From the NCBI GenBank assembly GCA_022616535.1, contig JAKEEM010000035.1, positions 1-64,000 of the forward strand: a stretch of DNA of 64,000 bases, written 5' to 3'. The notes under the pieces are model-generated. The model saw only the letters and a list, made by a program, of their open reading frames with translations, searched no databases and was not told the DNA's origin. Both the position numbers and the translations under genes were made by a program. This DNA is from Chlorobiota bacterium (lineage in GTDB: Bacteria; Bacteroidota; Ignavibacteria; Tepidaquicellales; OLB5). Positions 48,270 through 58,229 of the stretch are shown here, in pieces. Within the stretch, counting starts at the first letter, position 1; each line of letters opens with the position of its first letter.

Positions 48270-48980
48270 ATGTTTCAAAAAGTCGTTTGGATTACAGGTG
48301 CATCAACAGGTATAGGGTTTGAACTTGCAAAAGCTTTCGCAAAAAGCGGCTATATCATAATAGCAACTGCAAGGCGTAAATCACGCCTCGTAAGCCTTGT
48401 AAGCGAAATACGCTTTGCCGGGCACGAAGCTTACGCATTTGTTTGCGATGTAAGCTCCGAAAGGAGCGTAATTTCAACAAGGAAAAAAATTCTTGAGAAA
48501 TGCAAATCAATAGATGTGCTGGTTAATAATGCAGGCGTTACGGTTTTTAAATCATTTATTGATACGAAGACTTACGATTACGACAATGTTTTAGATACAA
48601 ATCTGCGCGGAAGTTTCTTGACTTCAAAAGCTGTTCTGCCTGTGATGATAAAGAGAAAGAAGGGGCACATCATTAATATTGTTTCAACTGCTGCAAATAC
48701 TGTTTTTACGGAAAGCGCGGTTTACTCTGCTTCCAAGGCGGGGCTGCTGGCAATGGCAAATGTATTAAGGGCGGAAATGAGGAAATGTAATGTTAGGATT
48801 TCAAACGTTTTTCCGGGGGCAACCGATACCCCGATGTGGAGTCCCTTAACAAGACAGAAATACAGCAGAAGAATGATGACCCCTAAAGAAGTTGCCGATA
48901 TTGTTGTGCAGATTGCAAACCAGCCGAAGAAAATTGTAATGGAAGACGTGGTTATCAGGCCTATAAAAGGAGACCTCTAG
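48270..48980 (+). CDS. Short-chain dehydrogenase/reductase
   Basis: 236 residues, ten bases after the mutase stop. The cofactor loop is WITGASTGIGFELAKAF, the following basic residues (TARRKSR) favour NADPH, and IDVLVNNAGVTVF is the structural motif. The catalytic Tyr-Lys is in SAVYSASKAGLLAM, and the Ser is in IVSTAAN. RISNVFPGATDTPMW follows. The substrate is unknown. Position suggests co-transcription with the mutase, but a pathway link is not evident. Confidence 0.85.
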   Translation: MFQKVVWITGASTGIGFELAKAFAKSGYIIIATARRKSRLVSLVSEIRFAGHEAYAFVCDVSSERSVISTRKKILEKCKSIDVLVNNAGVTVFKSFIDTKTYDYDNVLDTNLRGSFLTSKAVLPVMIKRKKGHIINIVSTAANTVFTESAVYSASKAGLLAMANVLRAEMRKCNVRISNVFPGATDTPMWSPLTRQKYSRRMMTPKEVADIVVQIANQPKKIVMEDVVIRPIKGDL

Positions 48981-49014
48981 ATTTCGGATTGAAGATTGCA
49001 GATTTCAGATTTTT
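48980..49014. repeat. 7-bp tandem array starting on a stop codon
   Basis: Five 7-bp units, GATTTCG, GATTGAA, GATTGCA, GATTTCA and GATTTTT, start at the G of the TAG stop of the preceding SDR gene. Confidence 0.7.
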
Positions 49015-49021
49015 TATTGCT

Positions 49022-49046
49022 GCAGCCAATGGCTGCCTTGCTTTTT
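49022..49046 (+). terminator. Probable terminator between two SDR genes
   Basis: GCAGCC-AAT-GGCTGC followed by CTTGCTTTTT, 40 bases after the first SDR stop. Confidence 0.65.
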
Positions 49047-49063
49047 AATAATTAAAATCTTTA

Positions 49064-49798
49064 ATGAAGTTACTAAATAAAGTTGCCGTAATTACAGGTG
49101 CAGGAAAAGGTATAGGGAAATCAGCCGCCGAGCTTTTTCTAAAAGAAGGAGCCAAGCTTGTTCTTTCAAGCAGGAACAGGAGAGACTTTGAATTATTTGA
49201 ATTAGAAAATAATCCGAAAAAAGAAAATATAATTTTTGTTCCCGGTGATATTTCAAAGGTTGAAACTGTGAATAAAATAATAGATGAGACGATTTATAAA
49301 TTCGGCAGAGTAGATATACTTGTGAACAACGCCGGGTTTGGAGTATTCGATAATCTTGTCGATTCAAAGCTTGAAGATTTCGATGCGATGTTTAACACTA
49401 ACGTTAGAGCACTCTATCTATTAACCAGGGGCTTCCTGCCGTATATGGTTAAGGAAAATGCCGGGACAATAATTAATATAGCCTCAATAGCGGGCAAGCA
49501 GGGCTTTGCAACTGGCTCAATATACTGTGCAACTAAGCATGCAGTAATGGGGCTTTCGCGGGCGCTGATGTTTGAGCTAAGGCAGTATAATATCAGAGTC
49601 GTTGCAGTTTGCCCGGGAAGCGTTGCAACGGATTTCTTCAGGAGCGACTCGAAAACGGTGCTTTCCTCACGGAAAGAATCAGTACTTCAGGCAAAAGACG
49701 TAGCCGAAAGCATTCTGTTCTCGTGTACATTGCCGGGGAATGCCACTGTGAGTGAAATCGAAGTAAGGCCAACTAATCCAATTAAAGTAAAGCGATAG
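49064..49798 (+). CDS. Short-chain dehydrogenase/reductase
   Basis: 244 residues, a diverged relative of the gene at 48270. Motifs are VITGAGKGIGKSAAELF, VDILVNNAGFGVFD, the catalytic Ser in NIASIAGKQ, and the Tyr-Lys in IYCATKHAVMGL, followed by VVAVCPGSVATDF. The SSRNRRD segment after strand 2 suggests NADPH. The substrate is unknown. A bidirectional terminator separates it from groEL. Confidence 0.85.
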   Translation: MKLLNKVAVITGAGKGIGKSAAELFLKEGAKLVLSSRNRRDFELFELENNPKKENIIFVPGDISKVETVNKIIDETIYKFGRVDILVNNAGFGVFDNLVDSKLEDFDAMFNTNVRALYLLTRGFLPYMVKENAGTIINIASIAGKQGFATGSIYCATKHAVMGLSRALMFELRQYNIRVVAVCPGSVATDFFRSDSKTVLSSRKESVLQAKDVAESILFSCTLPGNATVSEIEVRPTNPIKVKR

Positions 49799-49806
49799 AA
49801 ATAAAA

Positions 49807-49828
49807 AACCCCGAATTTCTTCGGGGTT
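49807..49828. terminator. Bidirectional terminator between SDR and groEL
   Basis: AACCCCGAA-TTTC-TTCGGGGTT, placed between convergent genes and preceded by A-rich sequence that reads as a T-run on the minus strand. Confidence 0.8.
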
Positions 49829-49870
49829 CAATCTTATAAATCTGGCGAATCTTATAAACCTGCAAATCGA

Positions 49871-49871
<1 letters not shown>
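49829..49871. repeat. 9-bp-period array after groEL stop
   Basis: On the minus strand after the groEL stop the sequence has a 9-bp period: GATTTGCAG, GTTTATAAG, ATTCGCCAG, ATTTATAAG. It lies between the stop and the terminator. Confidence 0.5.
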
Positions 49872-51517
<1,646 letters not shown>

Positions 51518-51532
51518 TTATCCTTTCTTTTT

Positions 51533-51823
51533 TTATTTACCGATAATTGCGTAAACGTCGCTTTCGCGCATTATTAAGTAATCTTCATCATTAACCTTAA
51601 CTTCGGTTCCGCTGTATTTGCCGTATAAAACTTTATCGCCGACTTTTAACTCCATTGTAATTTTCTTTCCTGCATCATCTGTTCTTCCGGGTCCAACTGC
51701 TATTATTTCGCCTTCCATAGGCTTTTCCTGGGCAGTATCAGGCAAAATGATACCGCCTTTAGTCTTTTCTTCAGGAGCATTGGGTTTTACTATAACCCTG
51801 TCTCCAAGTGGCTTTAAATTCAT
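51533..51823 (-). CDS. groES: Co-chaperonin GroES
   Basis: 96 residues from the ATG at 51823, which has AGGAGG upstream. The frame stays open to 51883, but that part runs into the leader. Motifs are [15 protein letters not shown], the mobile loop [18 protein letters not shown], and [19 protein letters not shown]. GroES caps the GroEL ring. The operator CIRCE begins 53 bases before the start codon. Confidence 0.97.
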   Translation of the reverse strand: MNLKPLGDRVIVKPNAPEEKTKGGIILPDTAQEKPMEGEIIAVGPGRTDDAGKKITMELKVGDKVLYGKYSGTEVKVNDEDYLIMRESDVYAIIGK

Positions 51824-51876
51824 TTTTAAACCTCCTAAGTTATTGTTTATTAAAAAATTGTTTTTTTGGGATTTAA

Positions 51877-51903
51877 TTAGCACTCGCTAATTATGAGTGC
51901 TAA
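51877..51903 (-). promoter_or_regulatory. CIRCE operator (HrcA site) of groES-groEL
   Basis: TTAGCACTC-N9-GAGTGCTAA, an exact match to the CIRCE consensus. HrcA binds this inverted repeat and represses chaperone operons until heat stress. AT-rich sequence just upstream on the minus strand (TATATTATTTT) may be the promoter. Confidence 0.95.
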
Positions 51904-52035
51904 AATAATATAATTATTTTTTGAAATCAATGGTTCCAATTATGCACTATCCGTGTAGGAAAACCTATACTACATAATTGAAAATTATTCATTATATTTA
52001 AGTAAATATTATCACACTAATACAGGAGGATAAAA

Positions 52036-52911
52036 ATGAAACGCCTCTTACTCCTTTTGTTCATTGCAGCTCTTACATGGAATTTTAATAAATCGTTTTC
52101 ATGGGATTCAACAGCAGCAAAATTTTATCCGCTTGCAGTTGGAAATTTATGGTCTTATCGTCATGTTAACTTCGCACAATTTTCCTGTGTCCCGATGAGT
52201 TATTATGACTATGTTGTAAAAATTGATTCTCTTGTTTCAAGACCTAATGGGAAATGGTATTTTAAATTCAGTGATGGGAGTTTAAGGAGAGTAGATTCAA
52301 TAACAATGAACGTATATGCTTATTACACAAGCGGCGAGTGCTTAATGGACAGCCTTTTTGCCAGGAAAAATGATACAATAGGAAACTGCACGTCACCTCG
52401 TCCGATAGTTACAGATACGACGCATGTTATGTTTGCAAACACAGACAGGCGCAAACTGAGAATGCAGCAAATGTTAATTGGAGTATTTTATTATGAGCTT
52501 GTTGAAGGTCTTGGATTATTTCATAGAATCTCGTGTGAGGGAGGCGGCTATCAAATTGGATTAAATGGCTGTATAATAAATGGAATTCAGTATGGGCAAA
52601 TATTGGGATTTAACCAAATCAACTCTGAGGTTCCCGATAAATTCTCTTTGTCCCAAAACTATCCAAACCCGTTTAATCCTTCAACGAAAATTCGCTTTGA
52701 CATTGCTTCTGTAGGGACAGTTCACCGAACTGTCCGCTTAATAGTTTATGATGCACTTGGCAGAGAAATTCAAACTTTGGTTAATGAACAACTCACCCCT
52801 GGAACTTACGAAGTTGATTTCGATGGAAGCAATTTACCAAGCGGGGTATATTATTACAAATTGGAAACAGAATTATTTACCGAAACAAAGAAAATGGTTT
52901 TAATAAAATAA
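52036..52911 (+). CDS. Type IX secreted protein with NLWSYR-type domain
   Basis: 291 residues; the ATG follows a strong AGGAGG. A signal peptide is followed by AKFYPLAVGNLWSYRHVNF, a domain start shared with the genes at 54187 and 55112 (YLPLxVGNIWVY). The middle holds paired Cys (SGECLMD, GNCTSPRP, SCEGGGYQIGLNGCIING). From about residue 206 there is a sorting domain, [14 protein letters not shown] to KMVLIK, with an in-frame palindrome-derived segment (ASVGTVHRTVR). The function of the N-terminal domain is unknown. Confidence 0.8.
   Translation: MKRLLLLLFIAALTWNFNKSFSWDSTAAKFYPLAVGNLWSYRHVNFAQFSCVPMSYYDYVVKIDSLVSRPNGKWYFKFSDGSLRRVDSITMNVYAYYTSGECLMDSLFARKNDTIGNCTSPRPIVTDTTHVMFANTDRRKLRMQQMLIGVFYYELVEGLGLFHRISCEGGGYQIGLNGCIINGIQYGQILGFNQINSEVPDKFSLSQNYPNPFNPSTKIRFDIASVGTVHRTVRLIVYDALGREIQTLVNEQLTPGTYEVDFDGSNLPSGVYYYKLETELFTETKKMVLIK
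52715..52735. repeat. GGACAGTTC-ACC-GAACTGTCC palindrome inside a coding region
   Basis: Nine-base arms, preceded by TGTAG at 52710, within the sorting-domain codons. The head matches the intergenic element at 35318. Confidence 0.75.
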
Positions 52912-52914
52912 TAT

Positions 52915-54180
52915 ATGAATAAAATAATTCTATTTACTTTTTGCTGTATATCTACTGTTAGCCAAAACAGAGCTCAATGGACAGCTGTAGGAAATGTTGG
53001 TAATACCATCGATATTTCAGTAGTAAATGCATCAACTATATGGACGGCTTATAATCTCAATGTATATCTTTCAACAAATGGAGGAGCTAATTTTACCTCA
53101 AATTTTTTGGGACCTAACCAATTATTTGCTGTATGGGGTATCAGCGCAACTACGTGTTATGCAGGAGACCAGGAAGGCAGAGTCTCAATAACTACTAATG
53201 GCGGTTTAAACTGGCAGGTTGTGCTAAATGCAGGTGGTCCGGAAGGATTTATAAATGATATCGTGTTTTCGCGAACCAATCCTATGATTGGAATGGTATT
53301 TAGCGATCCACCTACGGGAGCGGGTGGAAATGTTTGGCTAGCAAAAACAACTAATGGAGGAAATTCGTGGAGTATTGGAAGCGGCCCTACATCAGCCGGC
53401 TTAGTGGGGTCTGTTAATTCATTAATGATAATAGATGACCAGTTTTATGGATACGGGTTAAACGGATATAGCCTAGTCAGAATTACAACTAATGGTGGCA
53501 CTAACTGGCTTTCTCAAAATCTTGGCACAGGCAGTGGTGATGTAACATCATTGGCTTTCAGCTCTGATAAGATGTCGGGAATAGGATGCAGGTATTTTGG
53601 ACAGAACATAGCCAAAACTACTAATACAGGAGAAAATTGGATAACTCAAAATATAGGGTCATCACAAGCAATAGTGCAATGTAAATGGATTGAGGGAACT
53701 GATATAATATATTTATCAAATGGCCTGATTAGAAAAAGCACAGATAGAGGCAATACATGGAATATAATGACAACCGGAGGGCTTACAAATATAAGATTTA
53801 TAGATTTTTACAAATCCGGGAATAACATTTACGGTTATGCAGTGGCTATTTCTGGCGAGGTGTTAAAATTAATTGATAATGTAATGGGCATTCAAACAAT
53901 AAGTTCAGAAATACCCGATAAATTCTCATTATCACAAAACTATCCCAACCCGTTTAATCTAACAACAAATATCAAATTTCAAATCCCAAAATCCGGCTTT
54001 GTTAAGCTAACCGTTTTTGATGTTTTGGGTAAAGAAATTCAGGTATTGATTAACCGGCAACTTTCGCCGGGAACTTATGAAGCTGATTTTGAGGGAAGTA
54101 GTCTGCCAAGCGGGGTTTATTATTATAAAATTGAAACCGATGTTTATGTTGAAACAAGAAAAATGGTTTTATTAAAATAG
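52915..54180 (+). CDS. Secreted Asp-box propeller protein with type IX sorting domain
   Basis: 421 residues, three bases after the previous stop. A short signal (ILFTFCCISTVSQNRAQ) is followed by about six Asp-box blades (LSTNGGANF, ITTNGGLNW, KTTNGGNSW, ITTNGGTNW, KTTNTGENW, KSTDRGNTW), a single-propeller version of the protein at 191. A sorting domain runs from NYPNPFNLTTNIKF to KMVLLK; the usual NPS/NPA/NPV here reads NLT. A ligand-binding or YCF48-like role is possible. Confidence 0.8.
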   Translation: MNKIILFTFCCISTVSQNRAQWTAVGNVGNTIDISVVNASTIWTAYNLNVYLSTNGGANFTSNFLGPNQLFAVWGISATTCYAGDQEGRVSITTNGGLNWQVVLNAGGPEGFINDIVFSRTNPMIGMVFSDPPTGAGGNVWLAKTTNGGNSWSIGSGPTSAGLVGSVNSLMIIDDQFYGYGLNGYSLVRITTNGGTNWLSQNLGTGSGDVTSLAFSSDKMSGIGCRYFGQNIAKTTNTGENWITQNIGSSQAIVQCKWIEGTDIIYLSNGLIRKSTDRGNTWNIMTTGGLTNIRFIDFYKSGNNIYGYAVAISGEVLKLIDNVMGIQTISSEIPDKFSLSQNYPNPFNLTTNIKFQIPKSGFVKLTVFDVLGKEIQVLINRQLSPGTYEADFEGSSLPSGVYYYKIETDVYVETRKMVLLK

Positions 54181-54186
54181 TTGAAA

Positions 54187-55115
54187 ATGAAAAATTTCTT
54201 ACTTGCTCTGTTTATTATTTCCTTTACAGGGAATTTTAATAAATTTTTTTCACAGGATACAAGTATCGTTAAGTATCTGCCTCTGAAAGTTGGTAACATT
54301 TGGGTTTACAACTGGTCAGGTGTAGGGAATCAGAGTGTAAGTTGAAAATTGTTTCTTCGGCTCAATTCAACAACCATACCTATTATTATTTTGAACAGTT
54401 TGGAAATCCCTGCACTTGTGCTCAATATAGTTATTCGCCATTTTTGATACAGTTAGATAATCCAATTAGGATAGATAGCTCAACTGGCAATATTTTCTGG
54501 CGATCCACCACATGCGGCTGGCATTTTGAAGAAAGCCTTTATGATTCTCTCAAAATGACGCCCGGGGGTTTTGTAAGCAATTCTTGTTTTCTCGTATCAA
54601 TTCAGGATACAAATAATATATTAGTATTTGCTATACCAGCAAAATCAAAAACCGCCGGACAACCTTTACCTACATATTATAAGTTCAGACGCTATGCACA
54701 GAATTTTGGGTTGGTGTATTCTATTCAGGGCTGTTCATTTTCAACTACGTGCAGATATACTATTAAAGGTTGTGTATTAAATGGCACAGTTTATGGAGAC
54801 ACAGCATTTCTGGTAGGAATTAAGCAGATTAATTCTGAAATTCCTGAGCAGTTTACACTTTCCCAAAACTACCCAAACCCCTTCAATCCGTCAGCTAAAA
54901 TCAATTTCGAAATTCCAAAATCCGGATTTGTGAAGCTGGTTGTTTTTGATGTTTTGGGCAAAGAAATTCAGGTTTTAGTTGACTGGGTGCTTTCACCGGG
55001 AACATATGAAGCTGATTTTGACGGCAGCAATTTACCAAGCGGTGCGTATTACTATAGGCTTGAAACGGGGCAACTTATAGAAACGAAGAAAATGGTTTTA
55101 ATAAATAATATGTGA
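54187..55115 (+). pseudogene. Type IX secreted protein (VGNIWVY family), frameshifted
   Basis: The reading frame from ATG 54187 gives a signal peptide, QDTSIVKYLPLKVGNIWVYN, then a stop at 54345. A second frame covers the remainder (KLKIVSSAQFNNHTYYYFEQ onward) and ends in a full sorting domain ([14 protein letters not shown] to KMVLINNM). The two join if one base is missing between about 54316 and 54342. The whole protein would have about 310 residues and is a paralogue of the gene at 55112. Whether the break is biological or an error is not decided by sequence. Confidence 0.7.
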
Positions 55116-56074
55116 TGAATAAAATATCAATTGTTACAATATTACTGTCGACCTTCCATGTTTTGGCCCAGGATACAAGCATTACGCAGTATTTACCACT
55201 GCAGGTTGGAAATATTTGGGTTTACCAGTGCAGTCAAAACGGCCAACCTCCTATGTGCGGCGTTTGTTCAAAGAAAATTAGAGTAAATATCACAAGTGCT
55301 AACATTATAAATGGTAATAGGTATTTTCAGAGTCAGGTAAATACAATACATATTTTCGGTTCATGTCCCGGCTGTTATAGTAACTTGCCGAATTTCAGTT
55401 CAAATTTAAGAATTGATTCACTTACTGGCAACGTACTTGAATATTTGACCAACGGAGGATGTCCATACAGGCCAAACGAAAAACTTCATGACAGTCTTAA
55501 AGCGCGGCTATATGATTCAATCCGTTATGATTGCCAACCGCCGCAGCAATGGAATGCATACGTATGCAGGGATACGAATAATATAATTATTTTTGGTCAA
55601 AGCAGGCAAGCGAGATTATATAGTATCCAGTTACTTGAAGGCGGGGGGGGGGAAGAAGATATGTGAAAGGAATAGGGATTGTCAGCAGCGGGTCGGTCTC
55701 TGCGTTTTGTAATAATAACACTATATTATTGGGTTGTGTAATTAACGGAGTTGTTTATGGGGATACTGGTTTTATGGTTGGTATAAATCAAATTTCTTCT
55801 GAAGTCCCCGAAACTTTTTCACTATTCCAAAACTACCCCAATCCGTTCAATCCGTCAACAAAAATTAAGTTTCAGATTCCAAAGTCTGGTTTTGTAAAAC
55901 TGACGTTTTTTGATGTTTTGGGGCAAAGAAATTCAGGTTTTAGTAAACCAAGAGCTTTCGCCGGGAACGTATGAAGCTGATTTTGATGGAAATAATTTGT
56001 CAAGCGGGGTATATTATTACAAATTGGAAACAGAATTATTTACCGAAACGAAGAAAATGATTTTGGTAAAATAA
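55112..56074 (+). pseudogene. Type IX secreted protein (VGNIWVY family), two compensating frameshifts
   Basis: From ATG 55112 (overlapping the previous stop) there is a signal, QDTSITQYLPLQVGNIWVYQ, and a Cys-rich middle (CGVCSKK, GSCPGCYS). The frame ends at 55666 just after a run of ten G (55643-55652). The next frame gives [13 protein letters not shown] and the sorting motif [14 protein letters not shown]. It is lost again at TTGGGGCAAAG near 55918-55924, where paralogues have three G, and the original frame then reads to KMILVK and TAA 56074. Net length is 321 codons. The G10 run could be a phase-variable switch. Confidence 0.7.
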
Positions 56075-56100
56075 ATAAAACACCATGTTTTATCATTATA

Positions 56101-56128
56101 AAAAGGTAGGGTTAAACCCTACCTTTTT
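56101..56128 (+). terminator. Terminator of the secreted-protein cluster
   Basis: GGTAGGGT-TAA-ACCCTACC with flanking A- and T-runs (AAAA before, TTTTT after). Confidence 0.9.
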
Positions 56129-56199
56129 GTTTTCTAATGATTGAATAAAGTTAGCATTTGCAGTTACTTAAAGGAACAGTTTATTATTAAAAATTTTTT

Positions 56200-56207
56200 T
56201 ATATTTG
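56200..56207 (+). promoter_or_regulatory. Possible Bacteroidota -7 element
   Basis: TATATTTG (TAnnTTTG) about 68 bases before the ASST-like gene. No clear -33 TTTG is seen. Confidence 0.4.
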
Positions 56208-56274
56208 AAAATTACCACAAAAAACATGTTAACAACTATATTAATTAACTATAAATTAATTACGGGTAACGTAT

Positions 56275-58095
56275 ATGAAAAAAACATTACTTCTTCTGAT
56301 TTTTGTCTTTGCTTTAATCAACGGAATTTATTCAGGCACTTACAAAAAATACTTCAAATACGTTGAACCCGTTCCTGGCGCAAAGCTTGTAAATAAGGAA
56401 GTTAGTATTATTATCCGACCTTATGAATTTATAAATATAGAAAGCATTTTGAAAAGAGGGTCGGTAAATGTATTTGGTTCATTAGGCGGTTCGTATAACT
56501 TAAAAGTAATAACAAGCGATGACAATAAAACCATTATACTTCAGCCTTTAAAAATGTTTGGTCTGGGTGAAACCGTGACTGTGAAATTCAATTCTACAAT
56601 TAAAACTGAAAATGGTAAAAATATAAAGCCATTTTCGTACTACTTTGAAATTAAAACAAGTGAAGTCAGTTTGCCCGAGAATTTTGCTTTTGAAAGTGAA
56701 ATTAACTTTAAAGAAATTTTAAAACAACCAAATGGATACTACTTCAATGATATGGTAAGTAATTTTCCTAATATTTACCTTAATTACTATAATGGACCCT
56801 CAAGAGGACGCATTTTTATGAGCAATTTTGCATTTAGCCCTCAAGTTCCCAACACTCCGCATTTGATAATACTTAACAATGACGGACAGCCATTCCATTC
56901 TATTCAAATGCCAGCCAACTGTTTAGATTTCAATGTTCAGCCAAACGGAAACTTAACTTACTACACCTTTACTCACGGAGGCAAGTATTATGAATTGGAT
57001 TCAAGCAGTTATGCGGTAGTAGATAGTTTTTACTGCGGACTCGGCGACTCGACAGACTTGCATGAACTTAGACTTCTCCCCAACAGGCATGCTCTTTTGA
57101 TGAGCTATGACCCTCAAATAGTTGATATGAGCCAGATTGTCGAAGGAGGATATCCGTTTGCAACTGTGATAGGTCTGATCATTCAGGAGATTGACGCTAA
57201 TAAAAACGTGGTTTTTCGCTGGAGGAGCTGGGACCACTTTCGAATTACAGATGCTACCCATGAGGATTTGTTAGATACTGTAATAGATTATGCTCACGGC
57301 AATGCAATTGAGCTTGATAACGACGGAAATTTATTGATTTCATCACGACACATGGATGAAATTACAAAAATAAACAGGACAACAGGGGAAATTATCTGGC
57401 GTCTCGGGGGCAAGAATAACCAATTCACATTTATTAATGACCCAATTAAATTTTCATATCAGCACGCTATAAGGAGAATAAGCAATGGAAACATTACTTT
57501 GTTCGATAACGGGAATTACCATACACCGCCATTTTCAAGGGCAGTTGAATACAGGCTCGATGAAGGTAACAGAAGGGCAACCCTTGTTTGGGAATACAGA
57601 AACAATCCATCTGTTTACGGATTGGCGATGGGGTTTGTTCAAAGATTGGATAATGGAAACACTTTGATAAGCTGGGGTTCCACAAATCCTACAGTTACAG
57701 AGGTTAGGCCTAACAAATCGAAAGTGTTAGAAATATCACTTCCCCCGGGTGTTTTTACATACCGTGCATTCAAATATAAGTGGAAAGAAGGAAGCGACGG
57801 ACAAATCATTCCTTCTGGTTACTATCTTAATCAAAATTTTCCTAATCCTTTTAACCCAAGCACGAGTATAAAATTCGGGATTCCGAACTTAAACTCAAAC
57901 AACTCATCTGTACACGTTAAACTTAAAGTTTATGATATAATGGGAAGGGAAGTAGCCATCCTTGTCGATGAAAATCTTTCACCTGATTCTTATCGTGCTG
58001 AATTCAACGGCAGTAACCTATCAAGCGGTATATACTTTTACAAATTGATAGCGGGTGATTTTACCGAATCTAAGAAAATGGTTTTAGTAAAATAG
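56275..58095 (+). CDS. Arylsulfotransferase-like propeller protein with type IX sorting domain
   Basis: 606 residues. A signal peptide (LLLLIFVFALINGIYSG) is followed by a beta-sandwich about residues 30-125 (LKMFGLGETVTVKFNSTI). An ASST-type propeller then has TDLHELRLLPNRHALLM, DYAHGNAIELDNDGNLLISS, ITKINRTTGEIIWRLGG, FSYQHAIRRISNGNITLFDNG and LDNGNTLISWG. The His in HE, HGN, SRH and QHA are candidates for the catalytic set that includes the sulfated His in ASST. A sorting domain closes the chain ([14 protein letters not shown] to KMVLVK). It may move sulfate between phenolic compounds outside the cell; substrates are unknown. Confidence 0.8.
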   Translation: MKKTLLLLIFVFALINGIYSGTYKKYFKYVEPVPGAKLVNKEVSIIIRPYEFINIESILKRGSVNVFGSLGGSYNLKVITSDDNKTIILQPLKMFGLGETVTVKFNSTIKTENGKNIKPFSYYFEIKTSEVSLPENFAFESEINFKEILKQPNGYYFNDMVSNFPNIYLNYYNGPSRGRIFMSNFAFSPQVPNTPHLIILNNDGQPFHSIQMPANCLDFNVQPNGNLTYYTFTHGGKYYELDSSSYAVVDSFYCGLGDSTDLHELRLLPNRHALLMSYDPQIVDMSQIVEGGYPFATVIGLIIQEIDANKNVVFRWRSWDHFRITDATHEDLLDTVIDYAHGNAIELDNDGNLLISSRHMDEITKINRTTGEIIWRLGGKNNQFTFINDPIKFSYQHAIRRISNGNITLFDNGNYHTPPFSRAVEYRLDEGNRRATLVWEYRNNPSVYGLAMGFVQRLDNGNTLISWGSTNPTVTEVRPNKSKVLEISLPPGVFTYRAFKYKWKEGSDGQIIPSGYYLNQNFPNPFNPSTSIKFGIPNLNSNNSSVHVKLKVYDIMGREVAILVDENLSPDSYRAEFNGSNLSSGIYFYKLIAGDFTESKKMVLVK

Positions 58096-58121
58096 AGCAT
58101 AAAAATATCGGTTCAATCTTG

Positions 58122-58143
58122 GGGGCATTTGCCCCTTTTATTT
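58122..58143 (+). terminator. Terminator after ASST-like gene
   Basis: GGGGC-ATTT-GCCCC followed by TTTTATTTTTG. Confidence 0.85.
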
Positions 58144-58229
58144 TTGAGCAAAGGTTTTTAAAATTTATTGCAGGGAACTATTTAGGATTTTTCAGTGATT
58201 AAATCTTTGTTTTTAATTATTTTTGCAAA

